From contig QRFJ01001906.1 in NCBI GenBank assembly GCA_006176705.1, forward strand, positions 62,001 through 126,000: a DNA stretch of 64,000 bases, written 5' to 3'. This document shows positions 46,456 to 58,304 of the stretch, piece after piece. The notes below the pieces were generated by a model. The model was given only the letters and a program-made list of their open reading frames with translations, ran no database searches and was not told where the DNA came from. Both the position numbers and the translations under genes were made by a program. This stretch comes from Cocos nucifera (taxonomy: Eukaryota > Streptophyta > Magnoliopsida > Arecales > Arecaceae). Numbering within the stretch: the stretch's first letter is position 1; each line of letters starts with the position of its first letter.

Positions 46456-48779
46456 AGGTAAGAAGTCGATCTCTATTAGATCTGATATCTCTTAATGGGC
46501 CCAAAGGGATAAATCATGGAAAGGCCTATTTAATGAAGTGGATCCTAATCCCAACTACCCGAAGAACACTTACTTCGGCATTAACTTTGGTCCTCCTACT
46601 CTCATTTTTAAGAAACCAAACTCTAGAACACCATTGCCATGATAGGGCCATCCTTTCAAAGAAGAGACCTGTTTTCATGTGATGGCTATGGCCACTTCAA
46701 GAAGGATTGCAGAATGGGACAGTGTACTTCCATTGCTTGCGTGTTGGCATTTGTCTAGAGCTTGCAAATTAAGAGCAAAGAAATTAGATGACTCTAGTGT
46801 ACTTTAATCCCAAGGTGACTAAAAAATTCCTCGGCCTTCCTCCCAACAGATGCTTCTCATGTGCAATGATATTGGGAGCTCTCTTAGGCCAAAATCATCA
46901 ACATACTCTCCTCTACCTTTGACACCCAGCCTTCTAGTCTATAAAGGATGCCTATGCTTGCAGGCAATTCCATCCCTCTTTTGAGTAGGAATCGTTTTTG
47001 ATCAGCTATAATTCTTACATCGAGATTTTTTTTTATTAAACTTTCCTCCTTGGGCCTTTTTGCTTTGGGGCCTAAAAGGATTGCTAGTTTGAGTTCTCTG
47101 TCACCTCTTGGTCATTTAGAGGCAACGTAGTTTTGTATCACCTGCAAATCAGAGCCACCCTAGAACTGTTCAATGTGCCCCAACATGCATGGGATGCTGA
47201 ATCTATCAGGAGAATGATCTATGGTTTTGCTCTTTTAGAGAAGGTGAGCCCCAGATGCTTGTTAGGTAGAGATATATCAGTTTTGAAATCTCAATATTCT
47301 GCAAATTCTTAGAGGCAATCCCTAGGATCTATGTGACCCTCGATGAGGCAACTTACAAGATCCTTGTGAACATTAAAGATTTTACCACCGTGACACCCCT
47401 TCATTGGAGAACTATCCAAGGTTAGATTAGGAGGGTGATTGGTGACCATTAGGGCTCCTATTCTAGGTAGACCAGGAGGGACAATAGCCAGGGTGGAGAT
47501 AGGAGGGGACGTAGAAAGGAACTTCATTTTGATGGGATGAAAATCTAGAGGGTTCTGGAGACTCAGATGACCCTTTGATGGCCACTACTCACAATGCTTG
47601 TCATTAGCCAATCCCCCATGTCAGTTTTGAGGAAGACTTGGATCTTCCCCTATGGTTGAAGTCGTCTTTCCCTCTTGAGCCAGCTAAAATGATGAAATCT
47701 GCCACCACGTTGCTCTCTTCCTTTGCTCTAACGATGTTGCCTTAAGGAGGTGAATCAGCAGCTAAACCTTAGATAGTCCAAAGCAAAAACAATTCAAGGG
47801 TGAACTAGCCTCAACCTTCACCTGGTCTGGACACCAGCCCAAGTTTGAATTTCTCTCTAAGAGGGGAGGGGCTCTAGAAGTCTATAGGTCTCTATGACCT
47901 CATGTCCTTTGATAGCCTGGACCCATCAGACATGTAGAAAGCCATATTAACCATCCCATTTTCGAGCTATTTGCTATGTACCTGGCTAAAGGCAAGGAGC
48001 TTTTGTTCAGGTCTCTCTACAAGCTCCTCAATGCCAACTACCCTTGGATGAATGAGGGCCTACTAACGACCCCTGGATGCTAGTTATGTCGGGGTTTGAC
48101 TCAGGTGAGGTAGCCCCAAAGGACCAAATTATCTTCAGAGTAGCAGAAGATTCCTTATTAGCTATCCCAACTCTCCTTGTGGACTCAGAAATAGAGTTTG
48201 ACTAAGTGATAAAACCTTGGAGGACCAAGTTGACTTTGTGTCAGATTCATAATCAATAGATTGTCTAGTGAAGTCAGTATCCTTTAGCCTACCTGTTGCT
48301 CGCCGCCTTCATCCACTTGGTGAGCCAACAAGGCTAAAGGTAGTTGACATAGTCAAGGAAGCCACCTCCAAGCTCCTTGAACTAGACATAAAAAGATTGG
48401 AAAAATGCCTACCTCAAAAGCCAAATAGATGGATCTAGATAAGTAGCTACATGCCATTCCTTATCAATTCCTCTAAAGTGTAGGAGAGTATGCAGATTCA
48501 CCTTTTGGGAGGAAATTGTGGAAGAAGTCAGCACCATGCTCGACCTTAAGAAGGATAAAGCTGTGATCACTACTAGTTAGTTACTTGGCTCTTGTTGGGA
48601 GAAAAATAACCCCCATCGAAGTTCTTGACCAAAGTCTTTAGCCGTCGATCTTCTTTTCGTTGGAATTCATCAATCCCCTCAGCAACAAGTTCATACCATA
48701 GAACCTCTCAACAGCATATAGAAGTCTAGCGGTATGATTTTGACCTGTGAAGTAGAACTGTTGTTATGCTAACCTCACC
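46456..48779 (+). other. Degenerate retroelement-like DNA with a zinc-knuckle trace
   Basis: Near 46690 the + strand encodes 'CDGYGHFKKDCR', the second half of a CCHC knuckle. A Cys-Phe lies just upstream but out of frame by one base. Such knuckles occur in gag and in LINE ORF1. Other short peptides are present but all frames are full of stops. No domain order can be supported. Confidence 0.35.
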
Positions 48780-50880
48780 TTCTGACTAAAAATAAATGAC
48801 AGACTTAGGACCCAGTCGCACTCTTTTCAGACAAACTCCTCCAGTCGTGCTTCTTCTGGACGAACTCCTCTAGTCGCACTCCTTCTAGTCGAACTTCTTC
48901 AATCACGTTCCTTCTGGACGAACTCCTCTAGCGGCGCTCCTTTCAGTCGAATTTCTCTTGGATGAATTTCTCTAGTTGCGCTCCTTCCGGTAGCACTTCT
49001 TCCAGTCACGGACTTACTTAATCCCTGCCACGCCTATTGACTAGAGCCATCCAAAGAAACCTCGCCAAATTGCTGATACATAACAACCGCTCTATGAAGG
49101 ATGGAGTGCAGAACTTTAGATCTCAAATCTGGGGCACCTACTTGCGTGTAGCCTAGGAAGCTTCCAAACTTCTTAAAGCCATCAGTCATTATCCCCAATG
49201 GACCTCGGCTGGTCATAAGTCAACTATATACATCGAAGTCTCTGACCTACGTTCGAACTTCAATAAAGAGATTTTCACCATCTACAAGTTGCGATAAACA
49301 ATAACTCATCCCTATAATAAACTCCATGTGACCTGAACAACCCATTATCAGATGGTTACGACCGTCACCATTAGTTTGTTGTACGCTCCGTCTATAAAAA
49401 AATCCTCTAAAGATATTTTTTTACTGAGCTCTCTTCTCCTTTCCATTACTTTGCTTCTTAATTTTTTGGGCACTCCGTTCCAGTTGGCCGAAGATCTAAC
49501 TTGAGTGTTGGAGGGTCCTGCCAAAGCCACCCACCTTTGGTTTGGACTTTATATTATAGGTCCCATTGACGGCATCACCTTTCCAACTCCAGCTATCTTC
49601 GGCGTCCTCATAGATTTTTGCACTAACAGGATTGACACTAGAGAAAGGATACTCTGAGCTCTTGTTCTAAAAGAAGTGCTCATTCGATCTTGTTTACTTT
49701 TCTCTTTTAATCCTTCAGGATCCATCTCCATTTGATCTTTTTTGGTCCTAGAAATATCTCTAAAGAAGACAACTATTTGACGATTTGTTGCTTCCACCAT
49801 CAGATCCGAGCTGGATTCGTCCATTCCGACTCCATCACCAACTCCTCAACCTCCTCCATCAACGATCATGGTGGATCCAAAGTAGTTCAATCTACTGATG
49901 TAGTAGATTCGAGGTCTCACCAAAATGGTGTAGGCTATGCAATAGTCTCCGATGGTAGTCCAGCCAGAGAAACCTCAGCTATAACTTTAAGAATCGGCAC
50001 CAAGAAGGGCAGCCTGGGTCAGTAGACCCGTCAATCCTGAAAAAAAAAATAGAGAGTAGGCAGCCCCTGCTATGATCATGATTCTTTTTTGGAGGAGACT
50101 TTTTTAATTTACAGTCGACAGTCTTCTAAGATCCATGATTGAGATGATGCTCTTGATCAAAAACTTCAGGATATGAACTAATAGATTGAGGAGCTCTGCC
50201 ATGCTGCTCGGTCCACCATGATGATATCTACACTGATCCCTCCTTCCCTACTAAGATCATGTAGAAACCCATTCCCCCAAACTTCAAGCTCCCTTAGTTT
50301 GAGAATTATGATGGAATTTCTAATTCGATCGACCATCTTAAGACCTTTCGAATGATGATGTTGCTTTATGGCGCACTGGATGCCATTCCGTGTCGAGTTT
50401 TTTCATCTACCCTAAAGGAAGTAGCAAGAAATTGGTACTCGAGCCTTAAAACTAGCATGATCTTCTCTTTTGAATAGATGAACCATCAGTTCGTGGCTTA
50501 TTTCATAAGCAGCCGATGTTCAAGACGAGGCTCGAACTTTCTTATTAATATAAAGTAGAAAAAGGGGGAGTCCATTCGAGCTTACGTCGGTTGCTTTAAT
50601 GCTGCTACATTGGAGGTCTAAAACTTGGACTAGTCTGTAGCCATGGCCGCATTGAAAGATGGTCTTTAGAAGAATGATCTTCTTTCTTTTCTGAAAAAAA
50701 TTATCCCAAAAATTTTACTGATATGTTGGCCCGAGCTGAAGGTTACACCCGAGCGAAAGAGGTCTTCAAATTGAAGGATGATGAGGCCGCAAGACAGTGG
50801 CAAGCGAATGAATCCAACAAGTCCGCACCTGAAAGAAAGTTGAATGAAGCTCGACTGCGCTTCTGAACTACTTTCGAGTG
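48780..50880 (+). mobile_element. Tat-type Ty3/gypsy fragment: LTR part, leader and broken gag
   Basis: A minisatellite-bearing LTR-like portion (about 48800-49560, TATA 'tctataaaaaaatcctc' near 49391) precedes a leader. A gag remnant then starts at about 50270 on the + strand with readable pieces 'FENYDGISNSIDHLKTF', 'YGALDAIPCRVFSSTLKEVA' and 'DMLARAEGYTRAKEVFKLK'. These match the plant Tat/Retand gag order. It is broken by stops and cut at 50885 by the copia insertion. The rest should lie beyond the window's right edge. Confidence 0.6.
48805..49015. repeat. Degenerate minisatellite (about 35-40 bp period)
   Basis: The motif 'cgaactcctctagtcgcactccttct' (with variation) recurs about five to six times, alternating 'actcctc(c/t)ag' and 'gcnctccttc'. 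It lies in the probable LTR of the Tat-type element. Confidence 0.65.
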
Positions 50881-50885
50881 CAGAC

Positions 50886-53526
50886 TGTTAGATGTGTTCC
50901 CTAGAAGCTAGATTGGCTAACACTTGTTAAATACTTTCTAGGAGTATTTTTATAATTTTGATTTAAAATTAATTAAAAAATTATTTATTTTATCACATTG
51001 TATATAAAGTGTCTGTGATACATCCATTGAGTTAATAGACATGATAAAACATATTCTCAAGAGTTGAGAATTTAAGGCATGTGTTATTATAATTAACTCA
51101 TAAATTACTTTCGATCGTAGAATCATCACGAGGATGGTGATTGATCTGAAAGATCGATATACGATCGCTTTCTTAGGATAGATGAGTTTTGAGTCTATAG
51201 TATGAAGATATCGGAGTGAGAGTATAGATACTCATTAGAGAACGAGGGCATTGAGCGTGACCACCTTGAGTAGTCATAAGGGAGCCTACCTTCTCGTCGA
51301 TGACTGGCTCGATGTTGCAGCGTGTGACTAGTTCTTTGACCTGAGGTGCATTGGGAGTTTACCTTAAGGGTGTTATAGTTTGACTACACCATAACTCGGT
51401 CTCTTAGCCATTCGAAATTCTGAGGTGTATGTTGGCTATAGCATATTCATTGTAGGAATTGGATTGCACCAAGATGGGATCTATCAATCTCGATAGAGGA
51501 GTAGTCCTATGATGATCATAAGATCGAGTCCTAAAACTCATGGCCATGGTAGTGTAAAATAATAGAAAAAAGTTTTTATTAGAATTTTATATCAAACTCA
51601 AATCGAATGATTCATTCATATGATGGGTGTTAGGTTTGACGAGTTTACCTTAACCCTAATTCCGTCGGAGCTCATGATAGAAGAATCCAATCACACAGGT
51701 AGTTGCACTGAGAGGTTTGCTATTCGATTTTGATGGATTACCACCATATACTGTTAGGTATCACTGATAGATTTTGGGATTAATTAGAATTATCTTGATG
51801 ATTGATGATTCTAATTTGGTGAATCGAAAGAGTTCTGGTTCATCAAAAGATGTTTTGATGTTGTTGATGATAGAGATCATGACATGTTCCATTATCATAC
51901 AGAACTAAACCTAACTAGATCACACAAATAAGGATTTGGATTTGGATGTCATCAATTGAGCTAACCCAATTTGATTGATTTGAATTAGATTCAATTAGGT
52001 TCAAGAAAATCATGCTAGCACATGATTGAGTCTAACATTCTTCTTCTGTAGTCTTTCTGGATCATCTCGACTGAGCCAAATTAGATTTGACTCATCCAAA
52101 AGCCTTATATGGATTTATCCTAGTATGATTGAAACTTATTCAGATCAAAAAAGTCTTGTCCTAACCTCATCTACGCTTGTCCTAATCCATCAGATGGAAA
52201 CAGGACAAGACCTACTAATTTATAAACTATTTGGACAAGGCTTATCTGAAAACTGTATAGAAATTTATCTTAATTTGACTAAACCTTATTCCGACCTGAT
52301 CAAGATTTGTCCTAAATTTTATAAGATGGGAACAAGATAAGGATTGTCTTTGCCAGATTAGGACATATCCTAAAATCATGAGATGAAATTTGGACAAACC
52401 TCTCCTGAAAATTCTAGATGGATTTTTCTTGGTCTGACTGGACTGAGTCTTGGCCTGATCAAGGTTTGTTCTAACTTGGTTAGGACTTGACCTAATTTCA
52501 TTGGATGGGATTTGAAAAATATTTATCCAAAATCCCATGAGATGGGAACAGGACAAGGGTCAAATGTTGACCCAGTATGCAAGAAAGAAGAGATATGATA
52601 TGCACCCCCTAGAATTTATCTGAGAACGCACGTCCATATGGAATGTACGTGAGGAATAAGGGGCACACTCCTTTGACCATGCGCCTCATATGGATATGTA
52701 TGGAGGTGTCCCATTCAAATCAAGTTTGACTGGGTCAAAAGTTTAAATAGTTCAAACTCTTGGGAGATAAGAGTTGTGCGCTAACTTAATCTTATCCCAA
52801 ATTATTCCATGCCATATCCCTTTATTTTTGTGCGATAAAAATCTAAAAAAAAAGGGTGTGGGGCATGAAGATCATAGGAGAGTCCTTCTGCTTTTTGGCT
52901 TTGACTTGTTCAAAGTTACATGCGAAGGGACTCTTGGTTTGGTCTATAAATAGGGTCCTATGCAAGCTGTTGTGCATAATAGAAAATTCTCTACAGTGAA
53001 GCCCTGCCAAAATCACCATATCCATGCCTCCCTTATCTGATCCTCTCCCTCTTCTCCATGCCCAAGAGTTGGGCAAAATCTATGAGTAAAGATTAAGTCT
53101 CGTTGGCATGAAGATCAGTGAGAGACGATGGTGTTCGTGAGACGAACGAGCAATTTTTGGAGTTTGTTTTGAAGGCTCTACGGAAAGACATCAGATCTAA
53201 TCTTTGGAGATCAGATCCAAAAAGAGGAGACTTTTAGATGTAACCCAAGTGAATACCAGTAGAGGCTGGGTATGTGCATGGCTCAATCAGAATCTTGGAT
53301 CAATCATCAGATCATCATAATGGATAAATGATTTACCCGATCAGGAGATAACTATTATCACTATTTTTATTTTTATTTTATTTCTAAATTTTAGATCAAT
53401 CTAATTAAATTTGAAAACTCTCAGATTTGATAAAATTATAAAAAATTTTAAAATTATTTCGCTATAAATCTAATCCGATCAGATGAATCCTACGACAGAA
53501 AAGATCTAATTTTTTTTTGATCTAAC
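50886..53526 (+). repeat. 5' LTR of + strand copia
   Basis: 2641 bp from TGTTAGATG to ...TTGATCTAAC, the termini being inverted complements (the final A of the expected CA is lost). The TATA box 'tctataaataggg' is near 52942. It belongs to the same family as 31873-34000 and the minus-strand LTR at 58305-60600. Confidence 0.82.
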
Positions 53527-53539
53527 TGGTATCAAAGCC
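53527..53539 (+). other. Primer-binding site of + strand copia
   Basis: TGGTATCAAAGCC directly follows the LTR end. It matches the initiator-Met tRNA primer-binding site with one change. Confidence 0.82.
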
Positions 53540-55560
53540 AAGTTGCTGCTTCTAGATCTATCTTTAGATTGATCTAAATTTTTTTTTTTATGATTTAATT
53601 ATTTAATTTTTAGATGTTACATAGGTTGTAATCAGATCTAAAATAAAAAATTATATTATATTTATATATATATATATGTTTGATATAAATAATGTATGTT
53701 CTAGTCTAGATCTATTGTTCTATGTCATGATAGTTTTCAAATATATTTTGGATTAGATTTAATTTAATTTTTTATAATTTGATTATTTAAATTTTAGATG
53801 TTATATTAGATGTAATCAGATCTAAATCTAATTTAAAATTTTGATATATGTGATATAGGCAGCATAAGTCTAGACTAGATCTCTAGTTTAATCTCATAGT
53901 CAAGATAAAAAATTTAATAAAATATTTATTTAATTTTTTAAAAATTATATGATTAGATTAGTAAAATTTTAGATATTATATGTGATATAATTAGAGCTGA
54001 AAGCATGAGATGCATTTAAAAATTTCATATGTACATATGCAATGCATGTCTAGGCTAGTTCCATAGATCTATGCCTTGAGTAGTTTAGATTAAAATTTTT
54101 TTTGATGAGATTATTTAAAATTTTATTTTTAGATATTACATCAAATATAATCAAATATAAAATATAAATTTAAATATTAAATTTTGATACATGAGATGTA
54201 TGCAAAATATGTATAGATTAGATCTTAAATCATATAACAGTTATATGCTTTAGATCTAATAGTTTTATAGTATAGTTCATATTTCTGATTAAGATATTTT
54301 TCTTAGCCATCCGGTCATAAGAGTAAGAAGAGTTTAAAGGCCCTCTCTTCCCATTCGATGGGTTGCTCTTATGGCATATAGGGATACTGCATGTTTGTCC
54401 TTAATTAGAAATCGAAAACTTACTTTTCTACAAAATTCTTGATCCTAAAATCTTAGAATTTTTTGATACATATTTTATTATTGAATCCTTGGACTTAATT
54501 AAGAATTAAGTTTATAAAAATAATTAGATTTAAAATTATAAATTTTTAGATCTAAGATATCTTCATAAATCATGGGTTCAGTGTGGGTAGCTCAATTAGG
54601 TCTAGCGGTCGATCAAATCGAATCAAGAGTTGATTAGGTGGGATCAAGAGTGCTTAGATTTGATCAGCCTAATAGGATTAAGTCTGGATCAAGGTTGACT
54701 CACAATCACATATGGTCAATCAAGTTAAGACCTAATTTGACTCTGCGGTTCAAGCCTGGATTTTAAGCTAACCCGATCAATTTTGGTCAGACAAGTCGGT
54801 GTCTAAGGTAAGTATGGCAAATATGATCAATGATTTTTAATTGGAAGCTACTCGATCTAAATGTGTTCACGATGAGTTAATGGCATATTCCTTCCACTGA
54901 TCTCACTTACTTGGTCAATTGAGTTGACCCAATTTTGGTTTGAGGTGGCTAACGATTTGAGCTAACCCATGCCATTAGGTTAGTCATAAATGTTATGACT
55001 AGTTGAATTTAAGAGACCAAATCAAATCTTTCTAAGAAAATATTAAGTTCTAGGTTTTTCACCATTGTAGATGTGCGGGCCCTTTCTGGGGTTGATTGTT
55101 CTCGACTGGATACAGTGGTTCAATTGCATCAGAATGATGCAATCATGTCTATTAGGCATTAGATTCTATGGGTTGGAGGATGGGTTGGGCTGAATATTTT
55201 GGATACGGTGAGGGATCCAATCAGAAATCCAATTTATGCAAATGGTGGGATTGACTTAACTAAGGAGTGGAGCAATATTTTAGGCACGATGAGCTTCATA
55301 AATTAGAGACCAGGTTTGGGTGCACCATATTTAGAAAAATATTAAACAAGAGTTGTCCACTCATCGGTTAACCCATTATCAATAACTATTAGGTGAGGTG
55401 GTGAGCCAGTCGGTGAAACCACACCACCTACTAGAAATCCATGATCGTGGAGATTTTTGCATCTCTGCTAAGAAAGTATAGGGATCCAAGAAAATAGTGG
55501 AGCCTAATTTATTTAAAAATAAAGTTTCTAAATAAATTGGTTGAGTCAAATTACAAGTCT
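53540..55560 (+). other. Long untranslated leader of + strand copia
   Basis: About 2 kb of AT-rich DNA with no coding signal between the primer-binding site and gag. It has 'gatttaatt...tttttatgattta...tagatgttac' segments repeated at about 53570, 53755 and 53935, which suggests internal duplication. Long leaders are usual in large plant copia elements. Confidence 0.55.
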
Positions 55561-55589
55561 AACTAGAAACTTTGACTATCTATAGGAAA

Positions 55590-56230
55590 ATGTCTGCATC
55601 AAAACTCCTAGCCCAAATCTTAGATACCCATAAGTTGATCAGACCAATTTACAAGAATTGGCTAAAGAACTTCAAAAATGTTTTGGGTTCGAAAAAAGTT
55701 GACCTATGTATTGGACCAGGACCTCCCCTTTACCAGCCTATTCGATTGCTGATCAGAGAATGTTTCATGAGAAGTGGTCTGATGATCATAACAAAGTAAG
55801 GTACCATATGTTGGGCTCAATGTCAGAAGAATTGCAGCACCAACATGAAGATATCAGGACTGCTCACCAAATGTTGGCACACCTACAATAGTTATTTGGT
55901 AATCAGAGTCGCATAGTGCATTATCAAGTCTCCAGAAGACTATTTAAGGTGCAGATGCGTGATGGACAGTCGGTCAAAGATCATTGCCTGACAATGATCA
56001 AGAATCTATAAGAGCTTGAGAAGCTTGATGTCTTGATGGATAAGGATCTACATATTGATGTGATCCTGCAATCCTTTAATGATTCGTATGGGAGTTTATC
56101 ATAAACTTCTATATGAATTAGCTCCTATGCATCTTGGTTGAGTTGATGAACATGCTGGTTACTGTTGAGCAAAATTTGAAAAGTTCAAAGGACTCAGTTC
56201 TGACTTTGGAGTAGATTTCTTCTAAGAGAA
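55590..56230 (+). pseudogene. Copia gag (UBN2-type), broken
   Basis: The open frame from about 55590 reads 'LLAQILDTHKLIRPIYKNWL' (the plant copia gag start). In a shifted frame it continues with 'NKVRYHMLGSMSEELQHQHE' near 55790, and the capsid part 'LFGNQSRIVHYQVSRRLF' follows after a stop near 55890. Several stops precede 56230. Gag would assemble the particle. Not functional. Confidence 0.8.
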
Positions 56231-58304
56231 AGTCTTTTGGAAAGAAGAACAAGTCTACAAAGAAGCAGAAAATAGAAGAAAAAAAAAAGAGCGAGCCAAA
56301 GAAGAAGGCCACGAAAAAGAAAAAGTATTTTTGCTGCAACTCTGATGGCCATTGGAAGCGGGACTGCCCTACGTACCTGGCCAGCTTGAAGAACAAGCAG
56401 GAAGAAGGACTTTCTAAAGAAATGCTTGTCATTGAGTCTGTTAAGCAAAACATGAATACCATAGGATCAAAATGATCTAGAGATAGTGTTAATGAAAGGC
56501 ACCTATGGCACCTTAGGCTAGGTCATATAGCTGAGATAGGATTAACAAATTGAAGAAATCTAGACTAACGGGTCCATTGACTTTCAAGTCATATCTGATT
56601 TGTGAATCATACCTTCAAGGCAAAATGATCAAGTTTTCTTTTATGGGACATGGAAAAGGGCCATAGACCTACTTGCCCTGGTATATATAGATGTGTGCGG
56701 CCCATTTAGTGTGCTGGCCAGAGGTAATTATGTCTACTTTATTATCTTTACCGATAATCTATCTTGGTATGGATATGTATACTTGATATGACATAAGTCT
56801 GAAGCCATTAAAAAGTTCAAAAAATTCAGACATAAAGTAGAAAAGCAAACCAGAAAGCCCATTAAGGTTCTTCGATCAGATCGAGGAGGTAAATATCTTA
56901 GTCAAAAATTTTTAGACTATCTCAAGGACAATGGTATAGTCTCATAATGGACTTTGCCTGAAATGCCTCAACTTAACGAAATTTTAGAATGTAGAAAATG
57001 GATACTATTATATATGGTTCAATCCATGATGAGCCTTACGGATCTTTCTGAGTTTCTTTAGGAACATAGTTTAATAAGATTTCATCTAAAATCATTCCTA
57101 CCATATCTTATGAGATATAGCATGGTAAGAAGCCAAGTTTGAGTCATCTCAGAATTGGGGTTGTCCAGTGGCGGACAAGTTAGAGTCTAGGTCCCTTACA
57201 GCTCAGTTTATTGGATATTCTAAAGAGTTATTAGGATATTACTTCTATCTTTCGGAAGACCATAATGTGATTGTGGATTGACACACCATTTTTCTTGAAA
57301 AATAGTTTGATCAAGATGGTGACATCGAAAGATAGATTAGGCTCGAGGAGAAAGCCTCCAAAGAGCAAAGAGCCAAGGAACCTGAGGAACCCAGTTAGTC
57401 TGAGCCGATCCAAAATTCACTACCTTCTCCACCTCATAGGTCAAATAAGATTTTCTGTCCTCCTGAAGCTACTTAGGTACTATTTTAGAGGATGAGAGAA
57501 AATGTCTCTCATAGAAAATGGATTCATAGTGATGATCCCAAAACCTATAATGAGGCAATATCAGATATTGACTCCGAGAATTGGTAAGAGGCAATGAAGT
57601 CAAAGATTGACTTGATACACTCGAACTAAATCTGGATCTTAGTAGATCCATCTAAAGGTATAGTATCTATTGGGTATAAATGGATCTTCAAGAAAAAGAT
57701 ATGTGCGGATGAGAATGTAGAGACATTCAAGGCTAGGCTAGTAGTGAAAGGGTATCAGGATACCTTCTCATCAATGGCCATCCATCTGCACATTACTTGC
57801 CATTGCAGTATATTTCAATTATGAGATATGGTAGATGGATGTCATAATGAAGTTCATAATTGGATATCTTGAGAAAGATATTTATATAGAATAGCTATTT
57901 ATTTTCACATATAGTGATGGTGATCACAAAGATCTATAAGCTGCAAAGGTTCAACTACGGACCTAACCAAGCATCTTGGAGTTAAAATACTTGATGTAAT
58001 CAAATCGTTTGGTTTTATCAAGAATGAGAAGAAATCAAGTATATTCAAGAAGGTCAGTGGGAGCATGGTTGCCTTCCTCGTATTGTACATAGATAACATC
58101 CTCTTGATTGGGAATGATATTCCCATGCTGACATAGGTCAAAGTATGGTTATCTAAGAAATTTTCTATGATAGACCTAGGTAAGGCATCCTTCATTTTTG
58201 TTTTTAAAGTCTATAGAGATAGACTAAAGAGGATGCTGGGTCTTTCATATAGAGAAGGTGTTGAAGAGGTTTAGCATGGTGAACTCTAGGTCTAAAGATA
58301 TGCA
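56230..58304 (+). pseudogene. Copia pol with protease core missing; RT cut by insertion
   Basis: A lysine-rich stretch and the knuckle 'CNSDGHWKRDC' (about 56339-56371) are followed, after only about 25 codons, by 'RHLWHLRLGHIAE' of the integrase N-terminus. The sister element at 62826-63944 has a protease of roughly 130 residues (with 'LDSGSSAHL') between these points, so the protease core is deleted here. The integrase reads 'VCGPFSVLARGNYVYF' and 'KPIKVLRSDRGGKYLS'. RT blocks include 'GYKWIFKKK' and, near 58090, 'LYIDNILLIGND', in which Asn replaces the first catalytic Asp. Coding ends at 'VLKRFSMVNSRSK' where the minus-strand element begins. Confidence 0.82.

Larger units (their letters stand above)
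50886..58304 (+). mobile_element. Ty1/copia element on + strand, interrupted
   Basis: 5' LTR 50886-53526, a primer-binding site at 53527, a leader of about 2 kb, then gag and pol up to RT. At 58304 the coding sequence stops abruptly at the terminus of another copia element in opposite orientation. The remainder, including its 3' LTR, should lie past the right edge. The element inserted into a gypsy gag (5-bp flank CAGAC at 50881-50885, partner not in window). Gag-pol is heavily mutated and lacks the protease core. Confidence 0.85.

Noticed and set aside
56118..56462. Antisense frames of 84-114 codons with hydrophobic runs
   Set aside because: They are the complement of the lysine-rich gag tail and zinc knuckle of the + strand copia.
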